Shown piece after piece: positions 21,222 through 36,200 of a stretch of DNA of 64,000 nt; within the stretch, counting starts at the first letter, position 1; every line of letters begins with the position of its first letter. Source of the DNA: Trebouxia sp. TZW2008 (taxonomy: Eukaryota; Chlorophyta; Trebouxiophyceae; Trebouxiales; Trebouxiaceae); contig BDIU01000382.1 in the NCBI GenBank assembly GCA_002118135.1, forward strand, positions 1-64,000, given 5' to 3'. The position numbers and the translations under genes were made by a program. The notes beneath the pieces were generated by a model. It did not search any database. It was not told where the DNA came from and worked only from the letters and a program-made list of their open reading frames with translations.

Positions 21222-24200
21222 CTATACTAGCCAGCCCTCCTGCTCAGCCTGTTGCTTGTACTTGATAAAAGCTGTTTTGAGCAGTGGACTGTCCAGAGCA
21301 ATGTCATCAATGCTTTCCTCTACCCTCTGAAATCCTTTCCTCATTTGTGTCTGCGGTCATCAATGCACAATGAACATGTGCCAGGAACCTGGCAAGCTCA
21401 AACAGAGAGGCAACAACAACCCAGTCCACCTTATCGCTTGACTGCATGCCAAATTCAATACACGTGACCCTAGGATCAGGCGCTTGTGACGAAAATGAGC
21501 CGTAGGTGCATAGCTTCATAGCCAACTCATCTAACATACTTGCACAGAAAAGCAGCAACCTGTCTGCCACATGCACAAAGAAGCAAAGGGCAACAAGAGG
21601 AAAAAACCTTGCAGCCTCAGCTTCGTGACGTGATTAACAGCTCAAGAACTGGTCAGCTTGGGAAAAAGTGTGAGAAGCAGGGGTGCATCACGACATTGAT
21701 CAATGGCCTCAACCCATCAACCAAAGCACAATGCAACAGAAGTCTTGGGTTCTGCTTCAATACACAATTCAAAGGGGAAAAGCAGAACAAAATGGAACAT
21801 GCAGCTCCAGCTTACTGACCTGCTTACTGCCTCTGTGGTCCAAAAATCCACACGAGAGAAATAACAACAAAAACAACAACAATAACAATAAAACAAACAA
21901 CAATAGCAAATACATCAATAGTTATGTATTCCTGCTTACTGACCTGATTGATGGCTCTAGAACTGGCCAGCTTTGACAGAAGTGTGAACAGCTTTCAACT
22001 TTTGAACAACAGCCTTCAATTCTCAGGGGAAGGACAAAAGAAGAAAAGGCCTGATCAAACCACTCGCGATCAAACCCACAACAAATAAACATCAGCAGCA
22101 ACAGCAACAGCAACAGCAACAAAAGCCTCAAAAGCTGACCTGGTTGGTGGCTTCAGGACTGGCCAGCTTTGACAGAAGAGTCAGCAGCAGCGGCGTATCA
22201 TGCAAGCTGATTGAAAGCTCCAACCCCTCACAAAAACCACAAACAGTGGGCAAGGATTGATTGATTCCGCCAAAACAAGAGCAGAACAAAAAGAAAGAAA
22301 GGGAAAAGCCCAAAAAAGCTGACCTGGTCAATGACTCCAGAACTGGCCAGCTTTGACAGACGAGTAAGCAGCAGCGGGACATCATGCTACCTAATTCATT
22401 GATTCACATGATTGGAAAACACGTTGCCAACCAGACACAGGCAGACAAATCAAGAGGGAAAAGATCGTGTATATGACCAACCTGATTGATTGCACCAGAG
22501 CTTGCCAGCTTTGACAAAAGAGTAAGCAGCAACGGCGCATCATGCTCCTTACTATCTCCTGCTGCCGTGACTAAGGCACGCTTGACTAACTCATGATGGT
22601 AGTATGGTACATTGAGCTCCATCAAACATCTGGAAGCCTCTACCGCGTCCCCATTGGTCAGATATTCTGCTAAAAGGGCCTGCATATGGCCATGAATAGT
22701 CACTGTCATTTCCTGAAGGAGAAGAAGAAGAGAAAGGAAGGCAAAAGAGAGCAATACAACAAAAGAAAGGAGAGAGAAAACACAACAGGGGAGGGCAGTC
22801 AGACAAGGGCTCATAAACCTTGGTACCAGCAACAGGCAGCAGTGACTTTTGCAACAATGACTCTTGGAATCATCAGACACAAGCTCTGCATCAGGGCACA
22901 TGAAAGTGTTGGCGCAAAGCACTGGGCCTGTCATTTTGGACATGTGAATCGAGTTCACATCAATGCATGATGCCATTTCAACAAGCAACCACAATGCAAC
23001 ACTGAACTGTGAGATGGAAACAGGTCTTGCCTGCATGCTGTTGCGCAGCTGGTCAATGGTTTGGCTGCCACCATGCCAGCAATTCTGTAAACGCTCTGCT
23101 GCGTGCCGCGCACTCAAGATGGCCCCTGTAGACACCAAAAATTCTAGCAACTGTATGGAGTGTGCCCAACAAGTGGACAATGCACTTGAAATTGTGGCAA
23201 TGGTCAAGGTTTGGCTGCCGCCGTGCCAGCAGTTCTGCAAACGTTCTGCTGCATGCGATGCACTTGACATAGCGCCTAAGAGCGACAGAAGCTCTAACTT
23301 TGTATGGATCATGTGGTGGAGGGGGCTCAGATAACAATGCAATATATGATTCACCAATGCATGTTGTTGCAGCTGTAGCTGTCGTCGTCATACCTGTGCT
23401 TTGCACTACATTGACGCCTTCACTATGGTTTGCAAGACTTGGCAGTACAGCTGCCAGGAAGGAAGGGGGCAGGGCTTCATCCACAATAGCCCTGCCCAGG
23501 AACAGTACCAAAAGGTGTGCAGCATCTGGGTTGTCCAGCTGCAGATCCTGCACAGCACACATCTACCTGTCAGAATCAACCAGAAATACGACCTTGAGCA
23601 AAGGGTAGAGACAGAAAGGAGGATTACAGTTATAGAGGCTCTGCCCAGCAACAGCAACAGAAGGTGCGCAACATCTGGGTTGTCTAGCTGCAGATCCTGA
23701 ACAGCAATAATCCGCTTGTCGGAACCATGCAGAGGCACACACAGCAAGCATACGCAGGAAGAGGTGCAAGCAGAAGGCACACAAAGCTAGAAAGACAGGC
23801 AGGAGGACTAATGTCTTGACAGCTCTGCCCAGTAATAGCAACAGAAGATACGCAGCATTTGGGTTGTCCAGCTGCACAACAGATTTATGCCCTGAAAAGG
23901 CAGTGCTTACAACCCAATCTGCATTTGTCCTTGTGCTGTTGGGGCAGTTGCTGGCAACACAGGAGACACAGGAAGAAGGGCAGCAGGACTGTGGTCAATA
24001 AAGCCCTGCCCAAGGGCAGCCTCACAGTTGTGCATTGCCTGAGTTGTCCAGCCGCACAATTTGCACGGTGCTTTCTGTCTGCCAAAAGTGCTGGCCCCAA
24101 AGGCAGGTACAACATTATACCTTCTGCTGATGTGCCCTTGCTGGCAAGAGGCAAACAAACACAGGCAGAAGGGCAGCAGGACTGTATTCACCACAGCCCT

Positions 24201-27200
24201 GCCCAGGAACAGGGCTACTGGGCGAACAGGGCGAGATGATGTGCAGCATCTAGGCTGGCCAGCTGCTGCAACTTTGCAGAATATGTTTGGCCTGCCAAAA
24301 AATCCAATCTCAACACAAGGTGCAATGCTGTACCTTTTGCTGGTGTTGCCACTTCTGGCAGAAGAACACCAAACACAGAAAGAACAGCAGCAGGACTATG
24401 TTTGCAACTGCTCTGCCTAACCCCAAGGCAAGAAGATCTGCTGCATGACTTGGGTTGTCCAGCTGCACACCCTGCAAAGTGCATTCTGCCTGCCAGAATT
24501 GGCGCACCACAGCTAAGGTACGATTTTGCACCTTATGCTGGGGTCACCATTTCTGGCAGACAGAAACAGACACAGGAAGAAGGGCAGCAGGCTTACAGTC
24601 ACAACAGCAATGTCTAGGAACAGGACAAAAGGAAGCGCTGCGTCTTGATTGGCCGGCTGCTGCATTCCTGCAGAGTGTGTTCAGCCTGCCAGAAGAAACA
24701 GTCTCAGCACAAGGTGCAATGCTGTGCCTGTTGCTGGGGTTGCCACTTCTGGCAGCAGGAATTACCGCACAGGGGCAAACAACAGGAGGAGAGCATTTGT
24801 TGCAGACCTGCCCAGGAACAGAGTAAGAGCATGTACAGCATCTAGATTGTCCAGCTGCTGAAATCCTGGACAGTGTGTTCAGTCTGCCACAAGCCTGGCC
24901 GCACGCAACATGGACAATGTTGTACCTACTGCTGGGGGCACAACTTCTGGCAGAAGGATACAAGGGCAGCAGAATGTGAAATGACTGTCAGCATTGTTCA
25001 GGAACTGGGCAAGGGAATGTGCAAGATCTAGGTTGTGCAGCTGCTGGAATCCTGCAGAGTGTGTTCAGCCTGCCAGAAGCGACAATGACAGCACAAGGTG
25101 CAATTCTGTACCTTTTGCTTGGAGTGCCACTTCTGGCAGCAGAAATTACCGCACAGGCCCAAACAACAGAAGGACACCATTTGTTACAGACCCGCTCACA
25201 AACAAGGCAAAAGCAGGTGCAGCATCAGAGATGTCCAGCTGCAGACCCTGCAGTGTGCTATCTGCCTGCCAGAATTGGCGCACCACAGCTAAGGTACAAT
25301 TTTGCACCTTATGCTGGGGTCACCATCTCTGGCAAACAAAACGGGACACAGGGAAAGGGGCAGCAACACACTTGCGACAGCACTGTTCAGGCATAGGGCA
25401 AAGGGATGTGCACCGAGTGAGCTTTGAACAGACAGAATCCCTGTTGTGGCAATGTCTGGGGGCACAAAGCAATGCCTGGATTTTGCAAGTGTCAACACAT
25501 GTTGCCATCTGGATTGCTCAGCTGCTGACCCTGCAGAGCATGTTCTGTCTGGTAGAGGTGATGTCGTAGCAGAAGATACAATCCTGTGCCTTTTGCTGCA
25601 GGCATCCTTTTTGTCAGAAGTAAACAGACACAGGGAGAAGTGCCGCAAGACCACATTGGCAACAGCATTGTGTAGGAGCAGGGCAAACTGCCTGTGCAAT
25701 ACCTGGGCTGTCCAGCTGCAGACCTTGCAGAATGCATGCTACCTCACAAAGAAATCCCCCACCACTGCAGGTACATCTTTGTACCAGCTGCTGTGGGAAA
25801 GGTTTCTGTTTCAAGTAAACAGACACAGGAAGAAGGGCAGCAGGACTCATTCATAACAGCCCGACCAAGAAACAGGGCAGGAAAATGAGCATCACCCCAG
25901 TTGTCAGCTGCTGACCATACAGAGCATGTTCTGTCTGCCCAAGAAGATCCACTCTGAAAAGGTACTTTGGACTTTTGCACATTTTGCAGGCCATGACTTG
26001 GAACCCTGGAACACTGTGCAGCATTTGCAGCTTGCACTCAAAAGCTCAGCAGAAATTACCAGCAAGAGCTTGATGTCAGCACACTCAGAGCATTGCATAT
26101 GGCCACTTGTGCTGACGTCTAGACTGAGAATGATGGGGACCAATATTGCATCAAGCACAACGGGTGTGGCTGCTGCTCTCTCTGTTAGAAAGTAAGCGGT
26201 GACTGAATTGCACGCCATGGCTTGCAATCTCAGTAAGCAGTGCAGCATTCACAGCTTGCAACCTGAATGCTCAGCAGAGACACCCAAAACCATCATGGTG
26301 AAAAAGCGCTTTGAGTGCTGCGTGTGACCAATTGTGCTGAGAACAATGAACCCATTCACTGCATCAAGCACAAGGGCTGTGTCTGCTGCACTTGTTCTCA
26401 GAAACTTAGCAGTGACTATATTGCAGGCCACGGCTGAGATCTCAGAAAACAGTGTAGCGGTCACAGCTTGCACCCTGAAAGCCCAGCGGAGACACCCGGA
26501 ACCATCATGGTGAGGAAGCGCGCTGAGTACTGCATGTGACCAATTATGCTGAGAACAATGAAAACAGTCTGTGCATCTAGCATGAGAGCTGTGCCTGCTC
26601 AAGCACTGAGAGCTGTGCCTGCTCAAGCACACGTTGAACGCGTAAGCTGTGGCTATCTTGCAGGCCATGGCTTACAATCTCAGCAAGCAGTGCAATGTTC
26701 ACACTTGACGTACTTTTATGCTAAAAAGGATCTGCAAGCATGACCTCAATGTTAGGGCACTGACAACATTGCATACGACCAACTCAGATGAGAAAGTAAG
26801 GAGCAGTCACTGCATCAAGCATGACCTCAATGCCTTAGGGCACTGACAACATTGCATATGATTAATTCAGATGAGAACGGTAGGAGCAGTCACTGCATCA
26901 AGCATGGGAGCTGCGTTTGCTGCACAGATGATGCAAGCCTTGAGCTGTGACTATAATGTAGGCCGTGACTCAAAGCCTTGACCTACTGTGCAGCTTTCAC
27001 AACTAGCACTGTGCAGAGATGCTCAGCAGTGCCGCTCACCACCATCCTGTTTTCAGGCCTGGGGCGCTTTGTAAGTTGCAAGTGATCATTGCAATGCTGG
27101 GGATATGGGACAGTCACTGCATGAAGCACGAGAGCTGTATCTGCTGCGCGGCCTGTCAAGGCTCATTGAGCTGTGACTATGTTGTGGGCCATGGATCAAT

Positions 27201-30200
27201 CCCCGACATGCTGTGCAGCATTCACAACGAGCGCTGTGCAGAGATGCTCAGCAGCACCGCTCACTACTATCCTGTTTGGAGGCCTGGGGCGCTTTGTAAG
27301 TTGCAAGTGGCCTTTGCAATTCTGGGGATATGGGACAGTCACTGCATAAAGCACAAGAGCTGCATCTGCTGCACGGCCTATCAAGGTGCATAGAGCTATG
27401 ATTATGTTGTAGGCCATGGCTCAAAAGCTTGACATGCTGTGCAGCATTCACAACTAGCGCTGTGCAGAGATGCTCAGCAGCACCGCTCACCATCATGCTG
27501 TTTTGAGGCCTAGGGCGCTTTGCAAGTAGCAAGTGAACGTTGCAATGCTCGGGATACAGACAGTCACTGCATGAAACATGAGAGCTGCATTTGCTGCGCA
27601 GCGCTTTGAGCTTGCGAGCTGTGACATGGCTTGCAACCTTGACAGACTATTCAGCATTGCCAGCTATAGCTAGTGCTCTGCATGCTGAATATGAACTGCC
27701 AGCAGTGTCACGATGTCAGGCTCCTCATTGCATTGCATACGACCGAATGACACAAGGTCTGGGATTGAGCATGATAGGGGTGGTGACTTCATCAAGCATG
27801 AGGGCTATCTTTGCTGCACAGACCTCAAAGGTGTATGAGCTGTGACCACTTTGCAGACTGAAATCCTTGCCAGACTGAGCAGAATCCACAGCTGGGCTCT
27901 GCTGAGCAGCGCTGCCCAACATCGGCCTGGGAACCAAGGCATTCCCCAAAAGGTGTGGGACCAGTTGAGATGAGTCCTGGGTTTGAGCATGATGGGGGCA
28001 TCATTACTACATCAAGCACGAGCGCTGTGTCTGCTGCAGAGGTATCAGATTCCCAAGCTGTGAACCCTGGGTAGGCCATGGCTCAAAACCCTGACATGCT
28101 ATGCAGCATTCACAGCTAGCACTCCAGACACTCAGCAGCAACTGCCACCAGAACTCAGATTCAGCAGCATGGCATACGATCTGTTGTACAACATGTGCTC
28201 AAGTTTGGGTTTGAGCATAATGGGGGCAGTCACTGCAGCAAGCATGAGTTACAGCTTTGGGTAAACAAGACATTGAGATGGCAGTCATTGCATCATGCAT
28301 GAGGGTTGTGTCTGATGCACAGCCTATCAGCATTGTGAGCTGTGACTGCACAGCAGGCTCCAATACGTGCTCAGCTGGGCCTGCTGAGCCTGTCTAGCAT
28401 GCCTGGTGAGTGAATGCAAACCAAGTGCGCTGGAGTCCACAGGGAGAACATGAAGCAGTCACTGCATCAAGCATGACGGCTGCGTCTGCTGCACAGCCTG
28501 TCGGCATCGTGAGCTGTGACTGATTGCCAAGCCATGGCCCAATATCTTGGCACGCTATGCAGCACCCACAACCAGATTCTGCTCAGCAGAAACGGCCAGC
28601 ATGATCCTGAGACCAGTGTTCTTTTAGCAAACGGTTGCTTGTGACAACTTTGTCTGAGAATGATGGAAACTGTCTCTGCATCCAGAATGAGGGGTATGTT
28701 TGCTGCACCGCTTGCAAAGACATTGAGTTGTGACTATATTGCAGGCACTGGCTCACTATCTCAGAAACTGGTGCAGCATTCACACCTAGTACTCTGCATT
28801 GTGCACGTAGACATGGCCAAAATAAGGGTATGAGAATGATGGAAACAGTGTCTGCATCCAGCATGAGGGGCATGTCTGCTGCACCGCTTGCAAAGACATC
28901 GAGCTGTGACTATGTTGCAGGCACTGGCTCACCATCTCAGAAAGCGGTGCAGCATTCACGCCTGATACTCTGCATGCTCGGCAGCAACTGTCAGCATGAC
29001 CTAACTAGCATATGACCAGTTGTGCTGCAGTATTGGTCTGAAACAATGGAGGCAAACACTGCATGATCCCAGTATCAGAGAGCACAGAGTATTGTGAATG
29101 CCCAGTTGATCTGATGTCTGGGATGAGAATGATATGTTGGAGGCAGACACTGCATGAAGCACAAAGGTTGTATCTGCAGCGCAGTTTGTACAGCTTCTGG
29201 AGGCCAGCGCTCAAAGGCCTGACAAACTGTGCAGCATTCACAGCTGACACCCTGAAAATTGAGCAGCAACTGCCAACACAATTTGAAAATGAGCGCACTG
29301 AGGTGATTGCAGATGATTGCTCCAGGCAAAGGCCACATTAAAAAGAAATGGGGCCAGACGCTACATCAAGCACAAGTTCTGCATCTGCTGCTCAGCTGTC
29401 AAGGTCGCAAGCTCCAGCCCTTGAGGCAATTGCTCAGAAACCTGAAAGGCTGTGCAGCATTTGCAGGTAGATCTCTTGAAGCTCAGCAGACAGCTCGCAA
29501 AGCTGCAGCACAATCTCAGCTGCAGCCAACCTCAGATGCACTCAACTTACTAGCTGAGGCGTATGTTTGCTTGCAATTTACGTCACGGAACACCAACAAA
29601 TTTGGCAGAAAGTGGCAGCATGGACCTGATCACAACATGACGCTATGCGCAGGGCAGAGCATCAACTGTGCTGGCTGTGGTGCTGAGATCAATGAGGGGA
29701 GTCAATACACTAAGCATGAGGGCCGCTTCTGTTGCACAGATGTCAAAACTATAAGCTGTGATCAGGTTGCTGGCCATGGCTTAGGGCCTCGACAAGCTGT
29801 GCAGCATTTGCAGCTGGCACTCTGAGAGTTTAGCAGAAAGTGGCAGCATGAGCTCAATTACAACAAGATGCTCTCGGCAGGGCAAAGCAGCAGTTGTGCT
29901 GGCTGTGGTGCTGAGATCGATGAGGGGAGTCACTACACTAAGCATGAGGGCTGCGTTTGCTGCACAGGAGTGGAAGCCATAAGCTGTGACCAGTTTGCTG
30001 GCCATGGCTTAGGACTTTGACAAGCTGTGCAGCATTTGCAGCCAGCACTCTGAAGCTTAGCAGAAAGTGGCAGCATGAGCTCGATTACAACAAGATGCTC
30101 TCGGCAGGGCAAAGCAGCAGTTGTGCTGGCTGTGGTGCTGAGATCGATGAGGGGAGTCACTACACTAAGCATGAGGGCTGCGTTTGCTGCACAGAAGTGG

Positions 30201-33200
30201 AAGCCATAAACTGTGATCAGTTTGCTAGCCATGGCTCAGGACCTTGACAAGCTGTGCAGCATCTACAGCTCAAAATCTGTGCTGTGAGCAGAAATGCTCA
30301 GCTTCATGCTGGTTTCAGGGCGCTCTAGGCATTATATGCGATCAGTTATGCTCAAGTCTCGCACGGGAAAATGTGGGATACATGCTGCGTCCGAAATTGA
30401 AAATTGAGGCTGTTTTTGCTGCACTGGTTTTGAGCGCTTTGTAGTCACGAGGACACTTTGATCAAAGCCTGTCATAGCATAAAGAGTGCAGACTGGAAAT
30501 GCTGCAAAGCCTTTCATGTGGCCTGCAAAGTGATCACAGCTTGTGCCTTGCCCGAGGCTGTGCAGCATTCACAGCTGGCACAACTGCACGCTGAGAACAG
30601 ACGCTCAACATCATGCTAGTAAAAGCACGCTTTAAGCATGGCATGTGATCAGGTGATGCTCAAGTCCAGCCTAGACAACATATGGAACTCTTGCTACATT
30701 TGAACTTGAGGCCGTCTTTGCTCACAGCTGTGGACAGATGCAAGCGGATGGGCGTTGCCATGAGTAGGTTTGAACAGCAGCTGTCGTAGCATCCAGAGTT
30801 GAGGCTGTGAATGCTGCACAGCATGACACAGGACACAGATTGTGGCCCGCAGAAGTGTTCACAAACTGTGCCCCTACAAAGCTGTGCAGCGTTTACAGCC
30901 GTTCTCCAGAGACTGAGCAGAGAATTTCAACATCTATCTGGTATTCCTGTGCTTTCAGCGTTGTGTTAGACCAAGTTCAGACATCGACTTACTGCAGAGA
31001 CTTGGACGCTGCAAGTGCTGCAAAACTCCTGTGACCATTTTGTACAGCTGGTCCTTGCAGTGCTGAGCACAAAACGTCTGTTATCAGGACTGCATCAGTG
31101 CAATTATGCCAGCCTTCAGTTATAGAACAGCAGCTTTTAGAAGGCTGCTGCGCATTCAAGGCTAAATGCCCTGACAGCAGTTGCTTGTACAAGACAGACA
31201 AAACAACACAACTCCTAAGCTGGGGGGAGAAAGTTTATGGTTCAATTTGTGACCAGGTTTTGTAGCCGTTTTCAAAGGTGGCACATATTCATCCTGTCTA
31301 TCCCATTGATCCACATCCGAGCAGAAAACCATTTGCAGGCACAGCGCATAATAAATTTGCATCAAGACAAGTTTTGCTACTGCTTGTCATAAAGCTCCAG
31401 GAACCAGCCTGGACAGCCAGCATATGATATCGCATCAACTGAACTGACATGAGACCAATTCAGCTCTTGAGACATCAAATGTCAGCTGCTTAGAATGCTA
31501 CCTGGTGCAGGTGCATAAGCCGCAAAAACATGCATGCTTTCTTTTATTGTGAAACCTGTTGTTTGTAGGGCACAGAAGAACAAACGTGGTTTCCATGTTT
31601 CAAATGCACCAAACTTTGTGTTGCAACAAGGAATTGACAATGTTCTTAGGACCAGAAATTTTGCGTCGTATATCTCAACAGGGACACGAATGAGAGCTTG
31701 GGATCTGAAGAGGTAATTATCAACTTTCTGTCACAAGTTCATTTGTGTTAGGGTTTAGCCCAAGCCCTAAGCCCAATTCTGTGCATCTTGATTGTTGCAC
31801 TTGTATGACTGAAGTTTTGTTCCGTTTTGTTAAAGAAATTTTCTCAAAACAGAACTGAATGATGCTGATCATCTTAGCAACTCAAGTCTTATGCTTGCCA
31901 TCCAACTCTGCATAAACACTCTCCATAGAATGTGATGCTTAGACCATCTGGCAGTAGAGTGTTACTTGACTTTCTCATTTATTTTCTCATGCTGTTTCAC
32001 ATTGTCACAGGCTCTTCTCAATCTAGCAAGAAGATGACTGTGCATATACGATCTGCTTTTGCGCTCATGCCACTGCTGCTGTGTGGAACGCACATCAACG
32101 ACATTACTTTCATCTCAATGTGCGTTTTAGCCCATCTATCATGTGAACTAGTGTGTTCAGTTGCAGCACGTGACCCTGACGTGGGCTTTTGCTCCGACAC
32201 CCATGTTGGCACAATCAGGCACAATGTGTCACATGGTAACGACAACAGTTTGCAACAGCTGCCGTTTGCAGACTGATGTCCTTACTTCATGGCAGGCTGT
32301 GCCTCATTGTGTCAACTATGTGTTTGGCAAAGTGGACAATGCAGCTGATGTATGAAGCATGAGAGTGCAGGAACAGTGCTGACCCCTGTTATTTGTAGTC
32401 AGTAGGAAAAGGCTTCACTTTTGTTGTCCTTGTCCTGGACTGCCACAGGCTTCAGCTGTAATGCCAAACAGCAAAGTTTTTCTGTTCTTACTTTTTCTTA
32501 TTCTTCTTATCTTCATTTATCTTCATTCATCTTGTCTTGTCTTGTACTGTGGTTCGATGAAAGAGCACAAACGGTCAGCACAGCACCACATTGCCGTTCA
32601 AACCATGAAGTTCAGCAAGCGTGCTTAGTCTTGTGCCAACTCAAGTTGACAGATGGCAGCAGGACCTGGTATGAACAGCATTGCAAACAGACTTTCTGGC
32701 TGAACTTTCACTTGCTGACAGTTCAAAAAGGCAATCTTTGCTTGCAAGAGCTGCAACCTTTTGCTGTGTTGCCTTGAACCTACAGAAGGTAAGCAGCGTG
32801 AAAGTGTCACAGAAAGCTAAAGCCTTGCATCATTTGATATGAACAGACTTTGCAGTAAAGGAATTGCAGGGCAGCACTCTGAGGGTTACTCACCTCTGTG
32901 GATTGGAGCAAACGTGTGGAGCCCTGGACATCTTGGTCCATGAATTTGACACCGGGTGCAAAATGGTAGGGAGGCCGATTAGTCCTTGCCTGTGTGAACT
33001 GTCACCGGCAACTAGAGCCTCTTGTCATGCAATTTCAGCAGAACTTTGGGATACAGCAAACCCCAGGGCAGCTGGGCTTGATTGGCTTACCTCTGTGAAT
33101 TGGAGCAGGCGTGTGAAGCCCTTGGCCATTTGGTCCTGGGAAATGGTCGTAGGGTACAAATTGGACAGCAGGGCCGAGATCAGTTCCCGCTCCCTATCCT

Positions 33201-36200
33201 TGCGGTCCATTGCTGTCTGAACTGCCTGCAAGACAGCACCATTGATTTAAACTTGGCAGCCTAATTTTGTTTTTACTACTACTGAGCCTGCAATCAATAC
33301 CAGGGGGATTGTCGTTGAATTTTGACAAATAAATGCTATCATAAAGCTGTACAATGTCTTGTCAGGATTTCAACAGTTGAACATCAGTTGTCCTCACCGT
33401 AATGCTCAGAACAAGCCAGCCTGGCAAATAGGACTTGCGCCAAAGACACACAGCAGATGCGCTGGAAAGTGTAATCAACTGTTACTATTATTACGACAGT
33501 GCCTATGACTATTGAATGAGCTATGGAACAAATGGTATATGAGCTTTTAGCCTAACTCAGCTCAACAGTCCAGCGTGAACCATTGGCGCTGTATAAGGGT
33601 GCAGACACGAGATGTGGCTGTATCTGCGCTACGTTGACAGATGCGTGCTCCAAAGATCAGGCAAATGCAAAGCGTTGGGGGGAGTAGCTATTCAGATTTG
33701 TTCGTTTGCGTCAAGCCAAGGTTTGGTCCACAAGGGCTTTGACACATTTCACCATACTCCAGTTCCAATCTGTTGTCATGTCGGTGCTGTTGTATGGTGC
33801 AGAGACATGGACTCTGCTCAACAAGCATTGTGCAGCTATGTCTGTCTTTTTAATGAGTTATTTGAGACACATTTGTGGCATTTCTTTGAGAGACTGTGTT
33901 TCAAATGCAGCCATACTGTCAATGTGTCAAAACTTGTTCCATGGACTTCCAACTGAGGAGTAAGAGGCTTAGGTGGTATGGACATGTCTGCAGGCTGCTA
34001 GACACTAGGTTGCCTAAGGTCGTGTTGTTTGGTCAAGTCAAGGGATCAAAACCTCCAGGTCGCCCAAGGACGACCTGAAATTACATTGTTTTGTCTGACT
34101 TGCAACAGTTGAACATCAGGCGTCCATACCGCAACGCTCAAGACAAGCCTGCCTGGCAAGATAGAACTTGTGCCACACATACCTAGCAGTATATGCTGGA
34201 ATGTGTAACGATTATTATTATAAATTCGGCTCATTACCAATGATTCCAGTAACCTGTCACCACTGCTATTCTGGATTGTTGCTGGTGTTGGAGTTGCTAT
34301 ACCACAATACTGCTATATTGTTGCCGTATTTGCCTCCTTCTGTGCTGTAACAAGCAGCAATGAGCTAGCGTACCATTCAATTCAGTGTCAAGTTGCAAGC
34401 CAGAGCTTTGGAAGCTACTGCAGACTGAATTGAATGCTACGCTAGCTAGGTGCTGTTTGTCACAAAGCAGAGCTTGACAGACAACGCAACAATATAGCGG
34501 TGTGACTCAGTCTCAAGTTGAAAGCCAAAACCTTGGGAAGGCGCTGCAGGTTGGACAGAATGCAAAGCTAGCCAGCTGCTGTTCGTGACAGTGCAGAGCT
34601 TGACAGACACTGCAACAACATATCAGTCTTACTGAGTCTCAAGTTGAAAGCCAAAACCTTTGGATCACACAGCAGATTGGACAAACTGCGACGCTAGCTA
34701 GTTGCTGCTTGCCACAATGCAATTTTTGGCAGACACTGCAACAACACAGCAGTGTAACCTTGTACGCAACTCAACACTTTGCTCACATGCAGTGCAAGAG
34801 TCAGCGGAAATCTTGAACTCTACAGTAACTCCCAATACCCCTCAACAAACTGCAGTTGAAATCACTGCAATGGTTTTGCCTCTGCATGGCAAACCCTGGC
34901 CAATCATAGGGTGAAATGGATACAGAGCAACAAATCAAAGCTCGTGCTCACATGCTGAGAGGACTCATAGAACCAGTATGTGTGCCCTGAGCCTCTGCAT
35001 TGGAGCAATCTTGAAGCAATCTTGAAGCAATCTCAAGACAAAGCTGACGTGAAATGCAGCCCCCTTAACAAGCTTCCATGACCAAAAGCAATCAGCGTGC
35101 CGACAACAATCCTTGCGGGAACGAATGTGGCTTAAAGCTCATGGCTGCATCATTCAGACTGTGAATTGGTGACAAGCTGCATCAAAACATGGACAGCACA
35201 TATGGGCAGAAGATGCTCAGAACAACACGCAGATTGGGTTGTTCTGATCAAGCCTGATGCCAGACATGCTGTCCTGTATTAACTGCATCCCGACACCGAG
35301 TTCATGACACAAGCCATGCTTGCCTCTCCTCAAGCTTACTAGGACAGCATATCTTGGTAGAGCATGGTTGGACAACATGATTGTGTCAAATCTGCCTTCA
35401 TGTAGTCATGCTGTCCTGCACTGACTGCATCCGAGCACTAATTTCATGAAATAAGTCATGCTTGCCACTTCTCAATGGCTTACATCATACAGCATACTTA
35501 GGCAGGAAACAATTTAAGCAACATGACTGTTGGGTTATTCAAGAACCATCTCTACCTAGTTATGCTGCTCCATCTTAAGCGCATACTTGCGTCAAATCTT
35601 AGTAATCCTTGTGGCGGTCAATAAAGATCAAGTCTCAATAAGGCATGCGTCGCAACATGAATGGCGGCAGAGTGCAAAGGACACAGGACTAAGCAAGGCA
35701 GGCTTGCAGCATCATGACTGTTTGGTTGCTTGGACAGCTGCAGCTCCATGATGCCTAATTACGCGATGCTGTGTTCACTGAATCCTGGCGCCAATCCTGG
35801 TGACTCTTGTGGCAGTCAGGGATGCCCAAGTTCCACTAAACCATAGGCCAAATCGTGAACTGATGGTGAAGTGCATTGGACACAGGACAGCATGCTTGAG
35901 CAAGGGGGACTTGGGACAACAAGACTGTTTGGTTGCTTGGACAGCTCCGCTCTATGATGCCTATTTATGCGATCCTGTGTTCTTTACATGCTGACAACAA
36001 CCCTTGCAAGTTTTGCGGCCGTTAGTCAGGCTCAAGAGTCAACGAAGCATAGACCATATCATGAATTGGTGGTAGAGTGCATTGGACACAGGACAGCGTA
36101 CTTGAGCAGGGGTTGGAACAGCACGACTGTTTGGGTACTCCAACGCTGACGTGCCCGACTACGCTAGCCTGTGTTCAGTGCATCCTGGCACCTGTTCATT

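Noticed and set aside
22404..23357. A 317-codon minus-strand open frame as a single-exon gene
   Set aside because: It holds two real MRF exons (23125-23031 and 22712-22482) plus read-through of the intron between them; the ends and the intron part do not fit the family.
26040..31040. CRISPR-like regular repeats
   Set aside because: Units are about 190 bp, imperfect, without short constant repeats and unique spacers, and lie in a eukaryotic intron.
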